Part shown: piece after piece, positions 9,967 to 19,035 of the stretch
Layout of the letters: every line of letters begins with the position of its first letter
Numbering within the stretch: position 1 is the first letter of the stretch
NCBI RefSeq assembly: GCF_900115755.1
Contig: NZ_FOXQ01000001.1
Location: forward strand, 372,001 to 436,000
Direction of reading: 5' to 3'
DNA length: 64,000 bases
From: Parafilimonas terrae
Lineage (GTDB): Bacteria > Bacteroidota > Bacteroidia > Chitinophagales > Chitinophagaceae
The notes under the pieces: model-generated
Database searches by the model: none
What the model saw: the letters and a program-made list of their open reading frames with translations, nothing else
What the model was told of the DNA's origin: nothing
Made by a program: the position numbers and the translations under genes

Positions 9967-12900
9967 TTAAAAGGTTAGATTAAATCCTATGTTATACACT
10001 CTTGTCTGGGGATAATAGTCACCGGCGGCATTGCTTGCCTCAGGATCCATCAGCTTAAACTTATCCCAGGTGAGCAGGTTATACCCGTTCACATAAATGC
10101 GGAAATCGTTTAATCCTCCTAATTTTTTTAATAGTGAATGTGGAAGGCTGTACCCTATTTCGAGAGATTTGAGCCTGATGTAGTTTGTGCTTCTTAAGAA
10201 ATAAGTATTGTTGTTGGTAGTCCAGTAAGTATCTCCCCTGTCAAATGTCCTCGGGCCGGAATAAGTGGCGCCGCCTGCTGCGGTCATGCCTGTAAGATCA
10301 TCGGGGTCTGGCCTCCAGCGCTGGGTTGCAAAATCTGCAAGGTAATTTCCTATATCGCCGGATTCTGTAGATACATATTGTACATCACCCGCAGAACCCT
10401 GGAAGAAAATACGGGCGCTTAGCTGTTTCCAATTCAGCCCGAGGCTTATTCCGCCTGTCCATACCGGGGTGCTGTTTTTATTAACGCGGATCCTGTCGTC
10501 AGCATTGATAATACCATTACCATCCACATCTTCAAATATTATGTCGCCGGGCCTGGCGCCATTCCAGTGCGGGTAATCTTCCACCTGCTTTTCATTTTGG
10601 AAAATGCCAATCGCCTTATAGTATAAACCGGTGCTTATCTTTTTCCCGGTAGATACCTGGTATTCCGGCGCTCCGGGCGGTTCGTCCCAGAACATAATTT
10701 TGGTAGTGGAATAACCTGCATTAAGCGAAACATTGAATGAGAGGTCATCGTTTACGCTTTGGTTCCAGGTGATATTTCCATCATATCCCCAGCTTTTTAC
10801 TTTACCAAGGTTTTCTTTTGGAAGCGTAAGCCCGGTACTTTGCGGTACAGAAGCGTTACGGGCTATTAAAATGCCGCTTCTTAACTGGTTCCAGTAATCC
10901 ACGGTAAAGGAGAGCTTATTTTTCAGCAACACACCATCGAGGCCTACATTAAACTGGTTGGCCCTTTCCCAGGTGATATAAGGATTCGCCACATAAGTGG
11001 GTTCGATATTTTGCGCTATCTGGTCTATGCCCAGCACATAGCCGTTACCAAACTGGAAGCCGCTGTAGTATTGCTGTGCTTCCACCAATGCGTTGGGATT
11101 TGTAATATCGTTGCCTGTTTTTCCCCATGAAGCTCTTATTTTCAACTCGTCCACAAACTGGATACTGTTTTTGAAGAAAGGTTCTTCAGATATTCTCCAT
11201 CCTCCCGAAAAGGCCGGGAAAAATCCAAACCTGCTGTCTTTGGGGAAAAGATAAGAACCATCATAACGGCCTACCACCTGTAACAGGTATTTGTGCCGGA
11301 ACGCATAATCAATCCTGCCAAAGTAACTTACCCTTGTACCTTTAGCGCCGGATCCGTTGTTCGTCCAGTTTTCCTGGCTGCCTGCAAACAACTCGGAGAT
11401 GCTGGTGGAGATATAATCGCGGCGAAACGCATTAAAAGTATTATCGTTAAACCGCTGAGATTCTGCACCGCCCATTAAGGTAATATCATGATCGCCAAAG
11501 GAACGTTTGTAATTAGCTACTATGTTTTCCAGTATTTTTTGCTCCTGGTAATAGGTTTGCGAAAGAGATGGATCGGAAGGCCCTGCAGAAAAAGCGGTCA
11601 GGAAACTTTCAGGGTCCTGCATATTATTGTTTATATAGGCTTGCTTATCAAAAGTGTATAAATTCCACGGCGTATTCCACACTTTTACTTCCTGGAATTG
11701 TTTGTTATAAGATAATAATCCCCTTATACTCAAACCTTCTACACCGGGTATAGTTATATCCACCGAAAGATTCCCGGTCATATAATATCGCTGATTATGA
11801 TCGTAGCCGGTGGCGGGTGTTCCGGTTACAACCGGCTGGTTGCCACCTTCCTGGTCTGGCCCCGGAAGCCCATTTGGAAAAAAGGCCGGGTCTGTAGGGC
11901 GCCCTCTAATAAGCATACGAAATATCTGGCCTGCGGATACAGTTGGGAAGTTCCTGTCTTCTTTTCTTCCACTTAAATTCAACCCTATTTTAATATTTTT
12001 AGTAACCTGGCTGGAAATATTACTTCTAATATTAAACTGGTTATAGCGGGTAGCGCTTTGTTTGTAATACCCATCCTGGGTAAGAGCCCCCAATGAAAGA
12101 AAATAAGTGAGCGCAGCAGTTCCACCCTGCACGGAGAGGTTGCCATTGGTTTGAGGTGATAAAGTTTTCAGGCCTTCTTTAAACCAGTCAGTGCTTGGGT
12201 ACAGCCAGGGATCTCTGTTGGGATCTTTATAAGCTTCAATTGTTTCTTTTGAAAACTGGGCAGTGGTGCCATGATAAATAGCCGCTTCATTAAGCATTTC
12301 CATGTAATCAACAGCCCCGGCCATTTTGGGAATGCGTGAAGGCTGGTTATATCCCTGGTTAAAATTAATCGTAACCTGTGCAGGTTGATTTTTGCGGCCT
12401 TGCCTGGTTGTAATTAAAATAACGCCATTAGCCGATTCCGAACCATATATGGAAGCAGTGGCGTCTTTAAGTACACTGATATTTTCTATATCGTTAGGAT
12501 TTATCCTTTCCAGTATTTCACTGGGCGTGGGTACGCCATCTACCACCACAAGCGGTGCATTATTGTTAAGGCTGTGGTTGCCTCTTATCAGTATAGAGCT
12601 TCCGTCCTCGCCCGGCTCGCCGCTTCCATTTATGGCTATTACGCCAGGCAACCTGCCGGCAAGTGTATTGGAAAAATTTGTTACCGGCGCTTCCTGCAGT
12701 GTTCTCACAGGAACAGTAGAAACCGCACCGGTTAAGTTTACTTTCTTTTGTGTTCCATATCCTATAACCACAACTGAATCAAGCGAAACAAGATCAGTTT
12801 CCATACTTATTACACCCAAATCGGCGCCTGAAATCTTGATTGATTTTGATACAAAGCCGGCAATAGAGAAATTGAGCGTACTGCCCATGCCGGCGTTTAT

Positions 12901-13122
12901 GGTAAAAGCTCCGTCCACGCCGGAAACCGTACCATTATTAGAATTGTCAACAGTAACAGTAACCCCTTGCAGTGGTGACTGATCAGCAGCTGAAATAATT
13001 TTTCCGGTAATGTTTTGCTGTTGTGCATAAAGTGGAGACTGTGCCATAGCCAGCATAATAAATGCAGCAAGTAGCCTCAGCACTTTCCCTTTCATTACCA
13101 AAAGTTTGATTTTGGAATTCAT
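9967..13122 (-). CDS. SusC/RagA-family TonB-dependent transporter (pair 2)
   Basis: The protein has 1051 residues. A signal peptide ends at LYAQ near residue 34; a second ATG at 13095 would give a more compact signal peptide and may be the true start. The order is the carboxypeptidase-like regulatory domain (about 36-118), VVVIGYGTQKKVNLTGAV, the plug domain (NAPLVVVDGVPT, SVLKDATASIYGSESANGV) and the beta-barrel ending in IGFNLTF. Its N-terminal region is strongly similar to that of the other SusC in the window, while the barrel differs, suggesting different ligands. It follows glpF by 210 bases on the same strand, which links this uptake system to glycerol metabolism. Confidence 0.96.
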   Translation of the reverse strand: MNSKIKLLVMKGKVLRLLAAFIMLAMAQSPLYAQQQNITGKIISAADQSPLQGVTVTVDNSNNGTVSGVDGAFTINAGMGSTLNFSIAGFVSKSIKISGADLGVISMETDLVSLDSVVVIGYGTQKKVNLTGAVSTVPVRTLQEAPVTNFSNTLAGRLPGVIAINGSGEPGEDGSSILIRGNHSLNNNAPLVVVDGVPTPSEILERINPNDIENISVLKDATASIYGSESANGVILITTRQGRKNQPAQVTINFNQGYNQPSRIPKMAGAVDYMEMLNEAAIYHGTTAQFSKETIEAYKDPNRDPWLYPSTDWFKEGLKTLSPQTNGNLSVQGGTAALTYFLSLGALTQDGYYKQSATRYNQFNIRSNISSQVTKNIKIGLNLSGRKEDRNFPTVSAGQIFRMLIRGRPTDPAFFPNGLPGPDQEGGNQPVVTGTPATGYDHNQRYYMTGNLSVDITIPGVEGLSIRGLLSYNKQFQEVKVWNTPWNLYTFDKQAYINNNMQDPESFLTAFSAGPSDPSLSQTYYQEQKILENIVANYKRSFGDHDITLMGGAESQRFNDNTFNAFRRDYISTSISELFAGSQENWTNNGSGAKGTRVSYFGRIDYAFRHKYLLQVVGRYDGSYLFPKDSRFGFFPAFSGGWRISEEPFFKNSIQFVDELKIRASWGKTGNDITNPNALVEAQQYYSGFQFGNGYVLGIDQIAQNIEPTYVANPYITWERANQFNVGLDGVLLKNKLSFTVDYWNQLRSGILIARNASVPQSTGLTLPKENLGKVKSWGYDGNITWNQSVNDDLSFNVSLNAGYSTTKIMFWDEPPGAPEYQVSTGKKISTGLYYKAIGIFQNEKQVEDYPHWNGARPGDIIFEDVDGNGIINADDRIRVNKNSTPVWTGGISLGLNWKQLSARIFFQGSAGDVQYVSTESGDIGNYLADFATQRWRPDPDDLTGMTAAGGATYSGPRTFDRGDTYWTTNNNTYFLRSTNYIRLKSLEIGYSLPHSLLKKLGGLNDFRIYVNGYNLLTWDKFKLMDPEASNAAGDYYPQTRVYNIGFNLTF

Positions 13123-13332
13123 AATTGTAATTGTAGATTTTTTTAATAAACAGTTATAGAAGAGAAATAGTTAAGCCCTTATTTGGTAGTGGCAGAACGG
13201 GTTGGAAAACCCCGGTAATGATACTGCTTGCGGACGGCACTTTTACCCCCGGCGAATTGCTTTGAATGCTCGTTGCTTGCCTGCAGACGAGCTTGGCTGT
13301 AAAATGAATGTAAAATGTAGAGTACATAGCTT

Positions 13333-14073
13333 TTATTTTGGTGAATGTTGTAAGAATAAATAAAGCGCTGCCGCAATAGCTGCGCCCGCAAAAGGCCCGA
13401 GAACAGGCACCCATGCGTATTTCCAGTGGCTGCTTCCTTTATGTTTTAACGGTAAAAATGCGTGAACAATGCGCGGGCCAAAATCCCTTGCAGGATTAAT
13501 AGCATACCCTGTGGTACCGCCCAGTGAAAGGCCGATTGACCATACCAATAATGCCACCGGCAGTGCGCCCAGCGAACCCAGGCCGATTGGCGTTTTTGAA
13601 TCAGTGATTTCTGCATTGGTAAAATAAAATACCACGAACACCAGCACAAAAGTGCCTGCCACTTCGCTCATGAAATTGAAGGATAAATTTTTAATGGCAG
13701 GAGACGTGCTGAAAGCAGCCAGCTGAGTTTCTGCATCCGGCGTTTCATCAAAATGATTTTTGTAAATAACCCACACTAAAAAAGAGCCAATCATGGCGCC
13801 GATAACCTGGGCGGCAATAAAAGACAGCACTTTCGACCAGGCAAATTTACCAGCCAGCGCCAACCCTATGGTTACAGCAGGATTTAAATGCGCGCCGCTG
13901 AAAGGCGTTGCAATTACCACACCGGCAAACACCGCAAAAGCCCAGCCGGCAGTAATCACGATCCATCCGCCGTTATTCCCCTTTGTGCCTTTAAGAACCA
14001 CATTAGCTACTACGCCATTGCCCAATAAAATCAAGATCATTGTACCGATTAATTCGGCGGCAAATTGAGACAT
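13333..14073 (-). CDS. glpF: Glycerol uptake facilitator (aquaglyceroporin)
   Basis: This 246-residue MIP-family channel has two half-repeats carrying the NPA motifs: GAHLNPAVTIG near residue 66 and YAINPARDFGPR near 200. The aspartate after the second motif (NPARD) is typical of glycerol facilitators rather than water-only aquaporins. About six membrane helices and two half-helices are expected. It lets glycerol diffuse across the inner membrane, where glycerol kinase 53 bases upstream on the same strand traps it. The gene order glpD-glpK-glpF supports the assignment. Membership in the same transcript as the SusC gene 210 bases downstream is inferred from strand alone. Confidence 0.95.
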   Translation of the reverse strand: MSQFAAELIGTMILILLGNGVVANVVLKGTKGNNGGWIVITAGWAFAVFAGVVIATPFSGAHLNPAVTIGLALAGKFAWSKVLSFIAAQVIGAMIGSFLVWVIYKNHFDETPDAETQLAAFSTSPAIKNLSFNFMSEVAGTFVLVFVVFYFTNAEITDSKTPIGLGSLGALPVALLVWSIGLSLGGTTGYAINPARDFGPRIVHAFLPLKHKGSSHWKYAWVPVLGPFAGAAIAAALYLFLQHSPK

Positions 14074-14126
14074 GAGATTTTTTTTATGGTAAACAAATCG
14101 TTATGCTTATATTATGAAAAGATTAC

Positions 14127-15620
14127 TTACACATCCGCAGCCCATGATTTACAAGCGTTTACAGCTCTCTGCCATCCCGCTATCAGTGTGGCTGAATTAT
14201 TATTTTCCGATGGCTGGAATATGCGGTCTGCAGCCCACTGCGCCTGTATCTCATCTATATTTTTCCAGAAGCCGATGGCCAGGCCGGCCAGGTAAGCTGC
14301 GCCGATAGCCGTGGTTTCCGTAATTTTTGGCCTTATTACTTCTGTGTTTAAAACATCGGCCTGTATTTGCAGCAACAGGTTATTTGCGGTAGCGCCGCCG
14401 TCAACACGCAATTGTTTAATTGTTGCTCCGGCATCGGCTTCCATTGCTTTTAGTACTTCCATGGTTTGCAGGGCAATGCTTTCCAATGCCGCCCTGGCAA
14501 TATGTTCATCTGTAGTGCCGCGGGTTAACCCAACGATCATGCCCCTTGCATGCTGGTTCCAGTGCGGTGCGCCTAACCCGGCAAAAGCAGGAACCATATA
14601 AACGCCGCCATTATCTGTAACTTTTGAGGCTTTTTCTTCTATTGCCGAAGAAGAAGAAATAATACCAAGCCCGTCGCGCAGCCATTGCACCACAGCGCCA
14701 CCAATAAAAATGCTGCCTTCCAATGCGTATTGAATGGTATCACCAATTTGCCAGGCAATGGTGGTTAATAATTTGTTGCCGGAAATGATGGGCTTATCGC
14801 CAATATTCATCAGCATAAAACAGCCGGTGCCATAAGTATTTTTTACCATACCTTTTTGCGTACACATTTGTCCGAAAAGGGCGGCCTGCTGATCTCCGGC
14901 TATTCCGGCAATTGGAATTTTAGCAGCCAGCAACTGGCCGGAAGTTTCTCCGTACACTTCACTGGAAGATTTTACCTGTGGTAATATTGATGCGGGAATA
15001 TCCAGCAGCGTTAATAATTCATCATCCCATTGCCGGGTATGAATATTAAAAAGCATGGTGCGGGAAGCGTTTGTAATATCTGTAACATGCACCTTACCTG
15101 CTGTAAAATTCCATAACAGCCAGGCATCAACAGTGCCGAATGCAAGCAAGCCTTTTTCGGCTTTTTCACGGGCGCCTTCCACATTATCTAATATCCATTT
15201 GATTTTTGTGGCAGAAAAATAGGCGTCAATTAAAAGGCCCGTCTTTTCCTGTATAAGTTTTTCTTTACCGCTATTTTTTAATTCATCGCAGATACCAGCG
15301 GTGCGCCTGTCCTGCCAAACAATTGCATTATAAACCGGCACGCCGGTTTCCCTGTCCCAGATAATTGTGGTTTCTCTCTGGTTTGTGATGCCGATGGCGG
15401 CAATATCAGTAGCATTAATCCCGGCTTTTAAAACGGCTTCCCCCAAAACCGTAGCCTGCGAAGACCATATTTCCTTCGCATTGTGCTCTACCCAGCCGGG
15501 CTGCGGGTAATATTGTGTAAACTCTTTTTGTGCAAGCGCAACAATATTTCCTGTCTTATTAAAAACTATTGCACGGGAACTGGTAGTGCCCTGGTCAAGT
15601 GCAAGAATATATTTTTCCAT
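14127..15620 (-). CDS. glpK: Glycerol kinase
   Basis: The protein has 497 residues, the usual length of the FGGY-family glycerol kinase. Visible motifs are [14 protein letters not shown] at the N-terminus (phosphate binding), [24 protein letters not shown] and [10 protein letters not shown] (glycerol site), the ATP-binding region [10 protein letters not shown], and [17 protein letters not shown] near the C-terminus. It phosphorylates glycerol to sn-glycerol 3-phosphate in the cytoplasm. The gene lies 15 bases after glpD and 53 bases before glpF, an operon for glycerol catabolism. It is probably controlled by the divergent DeoR-type regulator. Confidence 0.97.
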   Translation of the reverse strand: MEKYILALDQGTTSSRAIVFNKTGNIVALAQKEFTQYYPQPGWVEHNAKEIWSSQATVLGEAVLKAGINATDIAAIGITNQRETTIIWDRETGVPVYNAIVWQDRRTAGICDELKNSGKEKLIQEKTGLLIDAYFSATKIKWILDNVEGAREKAEKGLLAFGTVDAWLLWNFTAGKVHVTDITNASRTMLFNIHTRQWDDELLTLLDIPASILPQVKSSSEVYGETSGQLLAAKIPIAGIAGDQQAALFGQMCTQKGMVKNTYGTGCFMLMNIGDKPIISGNKLLTTIAWQIGDTIQYALEGSIFIGGAVVQWLRDGLGIISSSSAIEEKASKVTDNGGVYMVPAFAGLGAPHWNQHARGMIVGLTRGTTDEHIARAALESIALQTMEVLKAMEADAGATIKQLRVDGGATANNLLLQIQADVLNTEVIRPKITETTAIGAAYLAGLAIGFWKNIDEIQAQWAADRIFQPSENNNSATLIAGWQRAVNACKSWAADV

Positions 15621-15635
15621 AGCAAGCGTTGAATT

Positions 15636-17249
15636 TTAATTTTTATGTATTGCCATTTTTTGATCTGTTTTCAATAAATAATTTGCTGCAAGTATTTTGA
15701 AACTTTCCAGTTGTTCTTTTTTCCAACTGGCATCTTTTTCCAGTTCACCGGCCATCAGATCTGCAACAACCGGCGCTGCATCCAGGGCCGCCGCTGCATC
15801 CAGGAATAAAAGCCGCAGCCGCCTGGCCAGTACATCTTCCACGGTTCTTGCCATTTCGTGCCGCACTGCCCATATTGCATTGGCCCAGGTATAAGGAAAA
15901 CCTTCAATGATTTTATTATTCAGCGAATGATCTTCATTTGCCAAAGCCTGGATTTTCTTATAATCGCTGCCGTAAACGGTAATGCTATAGTCGCTATTAC
16001 CTGTTACAGTTGCTGAACCATGAATGGGCAGCGCAGCCGTTTTACAGTCAGCTTTTTTAAGATGGCCTACTTCTATTGCTTTATTCACCGTTACCTCTGC
16101 CATTTGGCGATAGGTTGTCCATTTTCCCCCTGTTATTGTAATAAGGCCAGACGGGCTTACCATTAATTTGTGGTCTCTTGAAATTTCTTTCGTGCTATCT
16201 GTTTCTTTTTGCGGTGCAGCCAGCGGACGCAGACCGGCAAAAACACTTAAAACATCTTTTCTTGTTATAGCTTTCGAGAAATATTGCCGCACTGTTTTCA
16301 GTATAAAATCTATTTCTGCTTCCAGCGCCCTGGGTTCCAGCGTGTGCTTATTTAATGGCGTATCGGTAGTGCCAACCAATACGTGGTTGTGCCAGGGAAC
16401 AGCAAACAGTACCCGCCCATCTGCAGTTTCAGGGATCATCAGAGCAGCCTCACTGTTTAGAAAAGACTTATCAAAAACCAGGTGCACACCCTGGCTCGGC
16501 TGAACGATTGGTTTTTTTCCAGGCGTATCGAGACATAAAATATCATCTACAAATACGCCGGTTGCATTAATAACTGTTTTTGATTGAATGTGATAAGGTT
16601 TACCGGTTTCAATATCAGTGGCAATAACACCGCATATTTTATTATTTTCTTTAAGCAACTGGTTTACCTTAAAATAATTTAACGTAACTCCTCCATTGGC
16701 TGCGCTGGTTTCAGCAAGATTTATAGCAAGCCTTGCATCATCAAACTGGCCGTCGTAATATTCTATACCGCCAACTAATTTTTCCTGCCTGATGCCGGGC
16801 ATTATACCGGTCATCTTATTTTTACTGATATATTTTGAACGGCCGAAACTAAAACGTCCCGAAAGCCAGTCATACAATTTTAAACCCGTGAGATATTTGA
16901 TCTTATCCCAAAGGCTGTAACAGGGAATGACAAAGGCCTGTTTTTTTACAATATGAGGCGCATTTTTCATTAGAATTCCTCTTTCGCGCAAGGCATCGTA
17001 AACAAGTTTTATATTACCCTGCGCCAGGTAACGAACACCGCCGTGTACCAGTTTGGTGCTGCGGCTTGATGTTCCTTTGGCAAAATCTGATTGCTCCAGT
17101 AATAAAGTTGAGTAACCCCTGCTGGCCGCATCCACAGCAACTCCCAACCCTGTGGCGCCGCCACCTATAACAATTATGTCCCAAACCACTTGATCCTCTA
17201 ACCTTTTCAATGCCTTTTTACGATTCAGAAGCCCGTTTTCTTCCTGCAT
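15636..17249 (-). CDS. glpD: Aerobic-type glycerol-3-phosphate dehydrogenase
   Basis: The start at 17249 (MQEENGLL) is preferred. An upstream ATG at 17360 would add 37 residues rich in Phe and Leu that have no place before the Rossmann fold. The protein then has 537 residues. The FAD-binding motif DIIVIGGGATGLGVAVDAA lies near residues 23-41, followed by KGTSSRSTKLVHGGVRYL, typical of this family. The C-terminal region carries the helical cap (WAVRHEMARTVEDVLARR). It oxidises glycerol 3-phosphate to dihydroxyacetone phosphate and passes electrons to quinone at the inner membrane. It is the first gene of the glp run and is divergent from the regulator at 17420. Confidence 0.95.
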   Translation of the reverse strand: MQEENGLLNRKKALKRLEDQVVWDIIVIGGGATGLGVAVDAASRGYSTLLLEQSDFAKGTSSRSTKLVHGGVRYLAQGNIKLVYDALRERGILMKNAPHIVKKQAFVIPCYSLWDKIKYLTGLKLYDWLSGRFSFGRSKYISKNKMTGIMPGIRQEKLVGGIEYYDGQFDDARLAINLAETSAANGGVTLNYFKVNQLLKENNKICGVIATDIETGKPYHIQSKTVINATGVFVDDILCLDTPGKKPIVQPSQGVHLVFDKSFLNSEAALMIPETADGRVLFAVPWHNHVLVGTTDTPLNKHTLEPRALEAEIDFILKTVRQYFSKAITRKDVLSVFAGLRPLAAPQKETDSTKEISRDHKLMVSPSGLITITGGKWTTYRQMAEVTVNKAIEVGHLKKADCKTAALPIHGSATVTGNSDYSITVYGSDYKKIQALANEDHSLNNKIIEGFPYTWANAIWAVRHEMARTVEDVLARRLRLLFLDAAAALDAAPVVADLMAGELEKDASWKKEQLESFKILAANYLLKTDQKMAIHKN

Positions 17250-17419
17250 CAATCTATTTCTTTTAGTTTCGTTTAACTTCCATTTATGAGTGTTCAGGAA
17301 TAAAAATAGAATAAAAAAGAAATAAAAGGAAAATATTTTTAATAAAAAAGAAACTAACACCTGGTATTATTGATAATTGATATACCTAAAATTTTGTTTA
17401 TATTTAGCCTTTAAATTGT

Positions 17420-18181
17420 ATGACTAGTACAGAGAGACATCAGCTTATTCTTGAGAAATTGCACCAGGAAGGCGACCTGAATGTTATCAGCCTATATAAA
17501 GAATTAAGGGTAAGCCGCGTAACCATACGAAAGGATTTGAAACTGCTGGAAGAAAAGGGACTTCTCTTCCGTACGCATGGAGGAGCAACTCTTAAAAATC
17601 CTTATACAATCGACAGGCCGGTAAATGAAAAAGAGAAATTACAATCTGGCGAGAAATCAAAAATTGGCGCCGCAGCGGCCCGGCTAATAGATGATAATGA
17701 TTCAATTATTATCGCTTCCGGCACTACGGTGCTGGCGCTCGCCAAAAAAATTCAGAATAAAAAAAACCTAACGGTTATTACGGCCTCCTTAAATGTTGCA
17801 CTGGAACTATTACAGCAGCCCGATATTGAAGTGCTGCAGTTAGGCGGCATTTTGCGCAAAACCTCATCTTCGGTTACGGGGCCTTACGCACAAAGCATAT
17901 TGGCAGATTTTTCGTGCACCAAATTATTTTTGGGTGTGGATGGAATTGATCTTGAATTTGGCCTTAGCACCACCAGCGCCATGGAAGCGCATTTAAACAG
18001 GCAGATGATTGAAGCTTCTCAAAAGGTAATTGTGCTTTCTGATTCAACAAAATTTGGAAAGAGGGGTTTTGGAAAAATATGCGGCCTCGATAAAGTGGAC
18101 CGCATTATTACAGACGCCGGCATTTCCGAACATTTTGTAAAGCAGCTTGAAAATCTGGGAATTGAAGTAACAGTGGTTTAA
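17420..18181 (+). CDS. DeoR-family transcriptional regulator, probable glycerol regulon repressor
   Basis: The protein has 253 residues. An N-terminal DeoR helix-turn-helix (about 5-57) includes RVSRVTIRKDLKLLEEKG and the typical RTHGGA. The C-terminal sugar-phosphate sensor domain shows ASGTTVLALA, TVITASLNVA, LFLGVDGID and DSTKFGKRGF. Proteins of this kind are released from DNA by a phosphorylated sugar or polyol; GlpR responds to glycerol 3-phosphate. It is transcribed divergently from glpD with 170 bases between the starts, so control of glpDKF and perhaps the whole SusCD block is likely. The ligand is inferred from context only. Confidence 0.88.
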   Translation: MTSTERHQLILEKLHQEGDLNVISLYKELRVSRVTIRKDLKLLEEKGLLFRTHGGATLKNPYTIDRPVNEKEKLQSGEKSKIGAAAARLIDDNDSIIIASGTTVLALAKKIQNKKNLTVITASLNVALELLQQPDIEVLQLGGILRKTSSSVTGPYAQSILADFSCTKLFLGVDGIDLEFGLSTTSAMEAHLNRQMIEASQKVIVLSDSTKFGKRGFGKICGLDKVDRIITDAGISEHFVKQLENLGIEVTVV

Positions 18182-18269
18182 AAAGAAAAGGATAATTACT
18201 AAATATCTGCAATAAGACAGGTAAGCTAAACATGCATTGTTCACTTATCTTCGTTACAAAAAATTTATT

Positions 18270-18869
18270 ATGAGATCATTACTTGTTTGCACAGGCTTGC
18301 TTTTTTGTTTGTTTGCATCAGCGCAGAAAAAAGAAAATTTATTTAACGGGAAAGACCTGACTGGCTGGACTATTCATGGCACCGAAAAATGGTATGCATC
18401 CAATGGAGAATTGATTTGCGAAAGCGGCCCTGATAAACAGTATGGCTATCTCTCCACCAATAAAGACTATAAGAATTTTATACTCACGCTTGAGTTTAAG
18501 CAGGAAGCCAATGGCAACAGCGGCGTATTTTTCCGTTCCCATATTCCTGAAGGCGTGACAATAAGCGGCTGGCAGGCTGAGGTGGCTCCCGCAGGGCACC
18601 ATACCGGTGGCATTTATGAATCTTATGGCCGCGGCTGGCTTGTGCAACCCAAGGCTGAAGATGAGCAATATTTAAAACAGGGCGGATGGAATACTTACAA
18701 AATAAAAGTAAATGGCGATGAAGTAACTACCTGGTTAAACGGCCACCAGATGTGCTATATAAAAGATGCAAAGATTGGTGAAGGCAATGGTTTTATTGCC
18801 TTGCAGATACATGAAGGCGGCGGCATTAAAGTGCGCTGGAGAAATATTGAAGTAGAAGAATTGAAATAA
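18270..18869 (+). CDS. Secreted DUF1080 protein (3-keto-disaccharide hydrolase family)
   Basis: The start at 18270 gives a clean signal peptide (MRSLLVCTGLLFCLFASAQ); an ATG 33 bases upstream adds only a basic extension. The mature part, about 180 residues, is a single DUF1080 jelly-roll. It has the usual NLFNGKDLTGW opening, EANGNSGVFFRSH in the middle, GWNTYKIKVNGDEVTTWLNG and the terminal IKVRWRNIEV. The family includes enzymes that hydrolyse 3-keto-glycosides, and many members are only predicted. A possible -7 box (TATCTTCG) lies at 18246-18253, 17 bases before the start. The gene begins a same-strand group with an OYE, a sugar isomerase and cytochromes c. Confidence 0.85.
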   Translation: MRSLLVCTGLLFCLFASAQKKENLFNGKDLTGWTIHGTEKWYASNGELICESGPDKQYGYLSTNKDYKNFILTLEFKQEANGNSGVFFRSHIPEGVTISGWQAEVAPAGHHTGGIYESYGRGWLVQPKAEDEQYLKQGGWNTYKIKVNGDEVTTWLNGHQMCYIKDAKIGEGNGFIALQIHEGGGIKVRWRNIEVEELK

Positions 18870-18918
18870 TATTACGCCCTGGACTTTTATCGAAGCAATA
18901 CTCAATATTCAGCAAAAC

Positions 18919-18966
18919 AATATTCAATGGGCAATGAAAAACTTATGTAATTGCTCATTGAATATT
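18919..18966. repeat. Hairpin-forming AT-rich repeat (copy B of the CAATATTCAAT type)
   Basis: The 17-base arms 18919-18935 and 18950-18966 (AATATTCAATGGGCAAT against ATTGCTCATTGAATATT) pair with one mismatch around a 14-base loop. The word content, built from CAATATTCAAT and CTCATTGAATATT, resembles the intergenic repeats at 2029-2105 and 53429-53540. It lies just after the DUF1080 stop, so it may also stop transcription or protect the mRNA end, though a clear T run is missing. Confidence 0.5.
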
Positions 18967-19035
18967 TTATATTAACAATTAATTCTTGAGCAATTAATTA
19001 CAGGCACTCCGGTTTTTTCATAAGCATACATAAAA

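Noticed and set aside
13268-13292. Possible hairpin GCTCGT/ACGAGC between glpF and SusC
   Set aside because: A six-base stem with a long loop and no T run; too weak to call a terminator or attenuator.
13154-13414. Minus-strand ORFs between glpF and SusC
   Set aside because: They overlap the glpF coding end or lack any family feature. They look like chance frames.
17250-17360. N-terminal extension of glpD with a Phe/Leu-rich stretch that looks like a membrane segment
   Set aside because: The glpD family starts just before the FAD-binding fold. The extension is AT-rich upstream DNA, and the ATG at 17249 gives the normal length.
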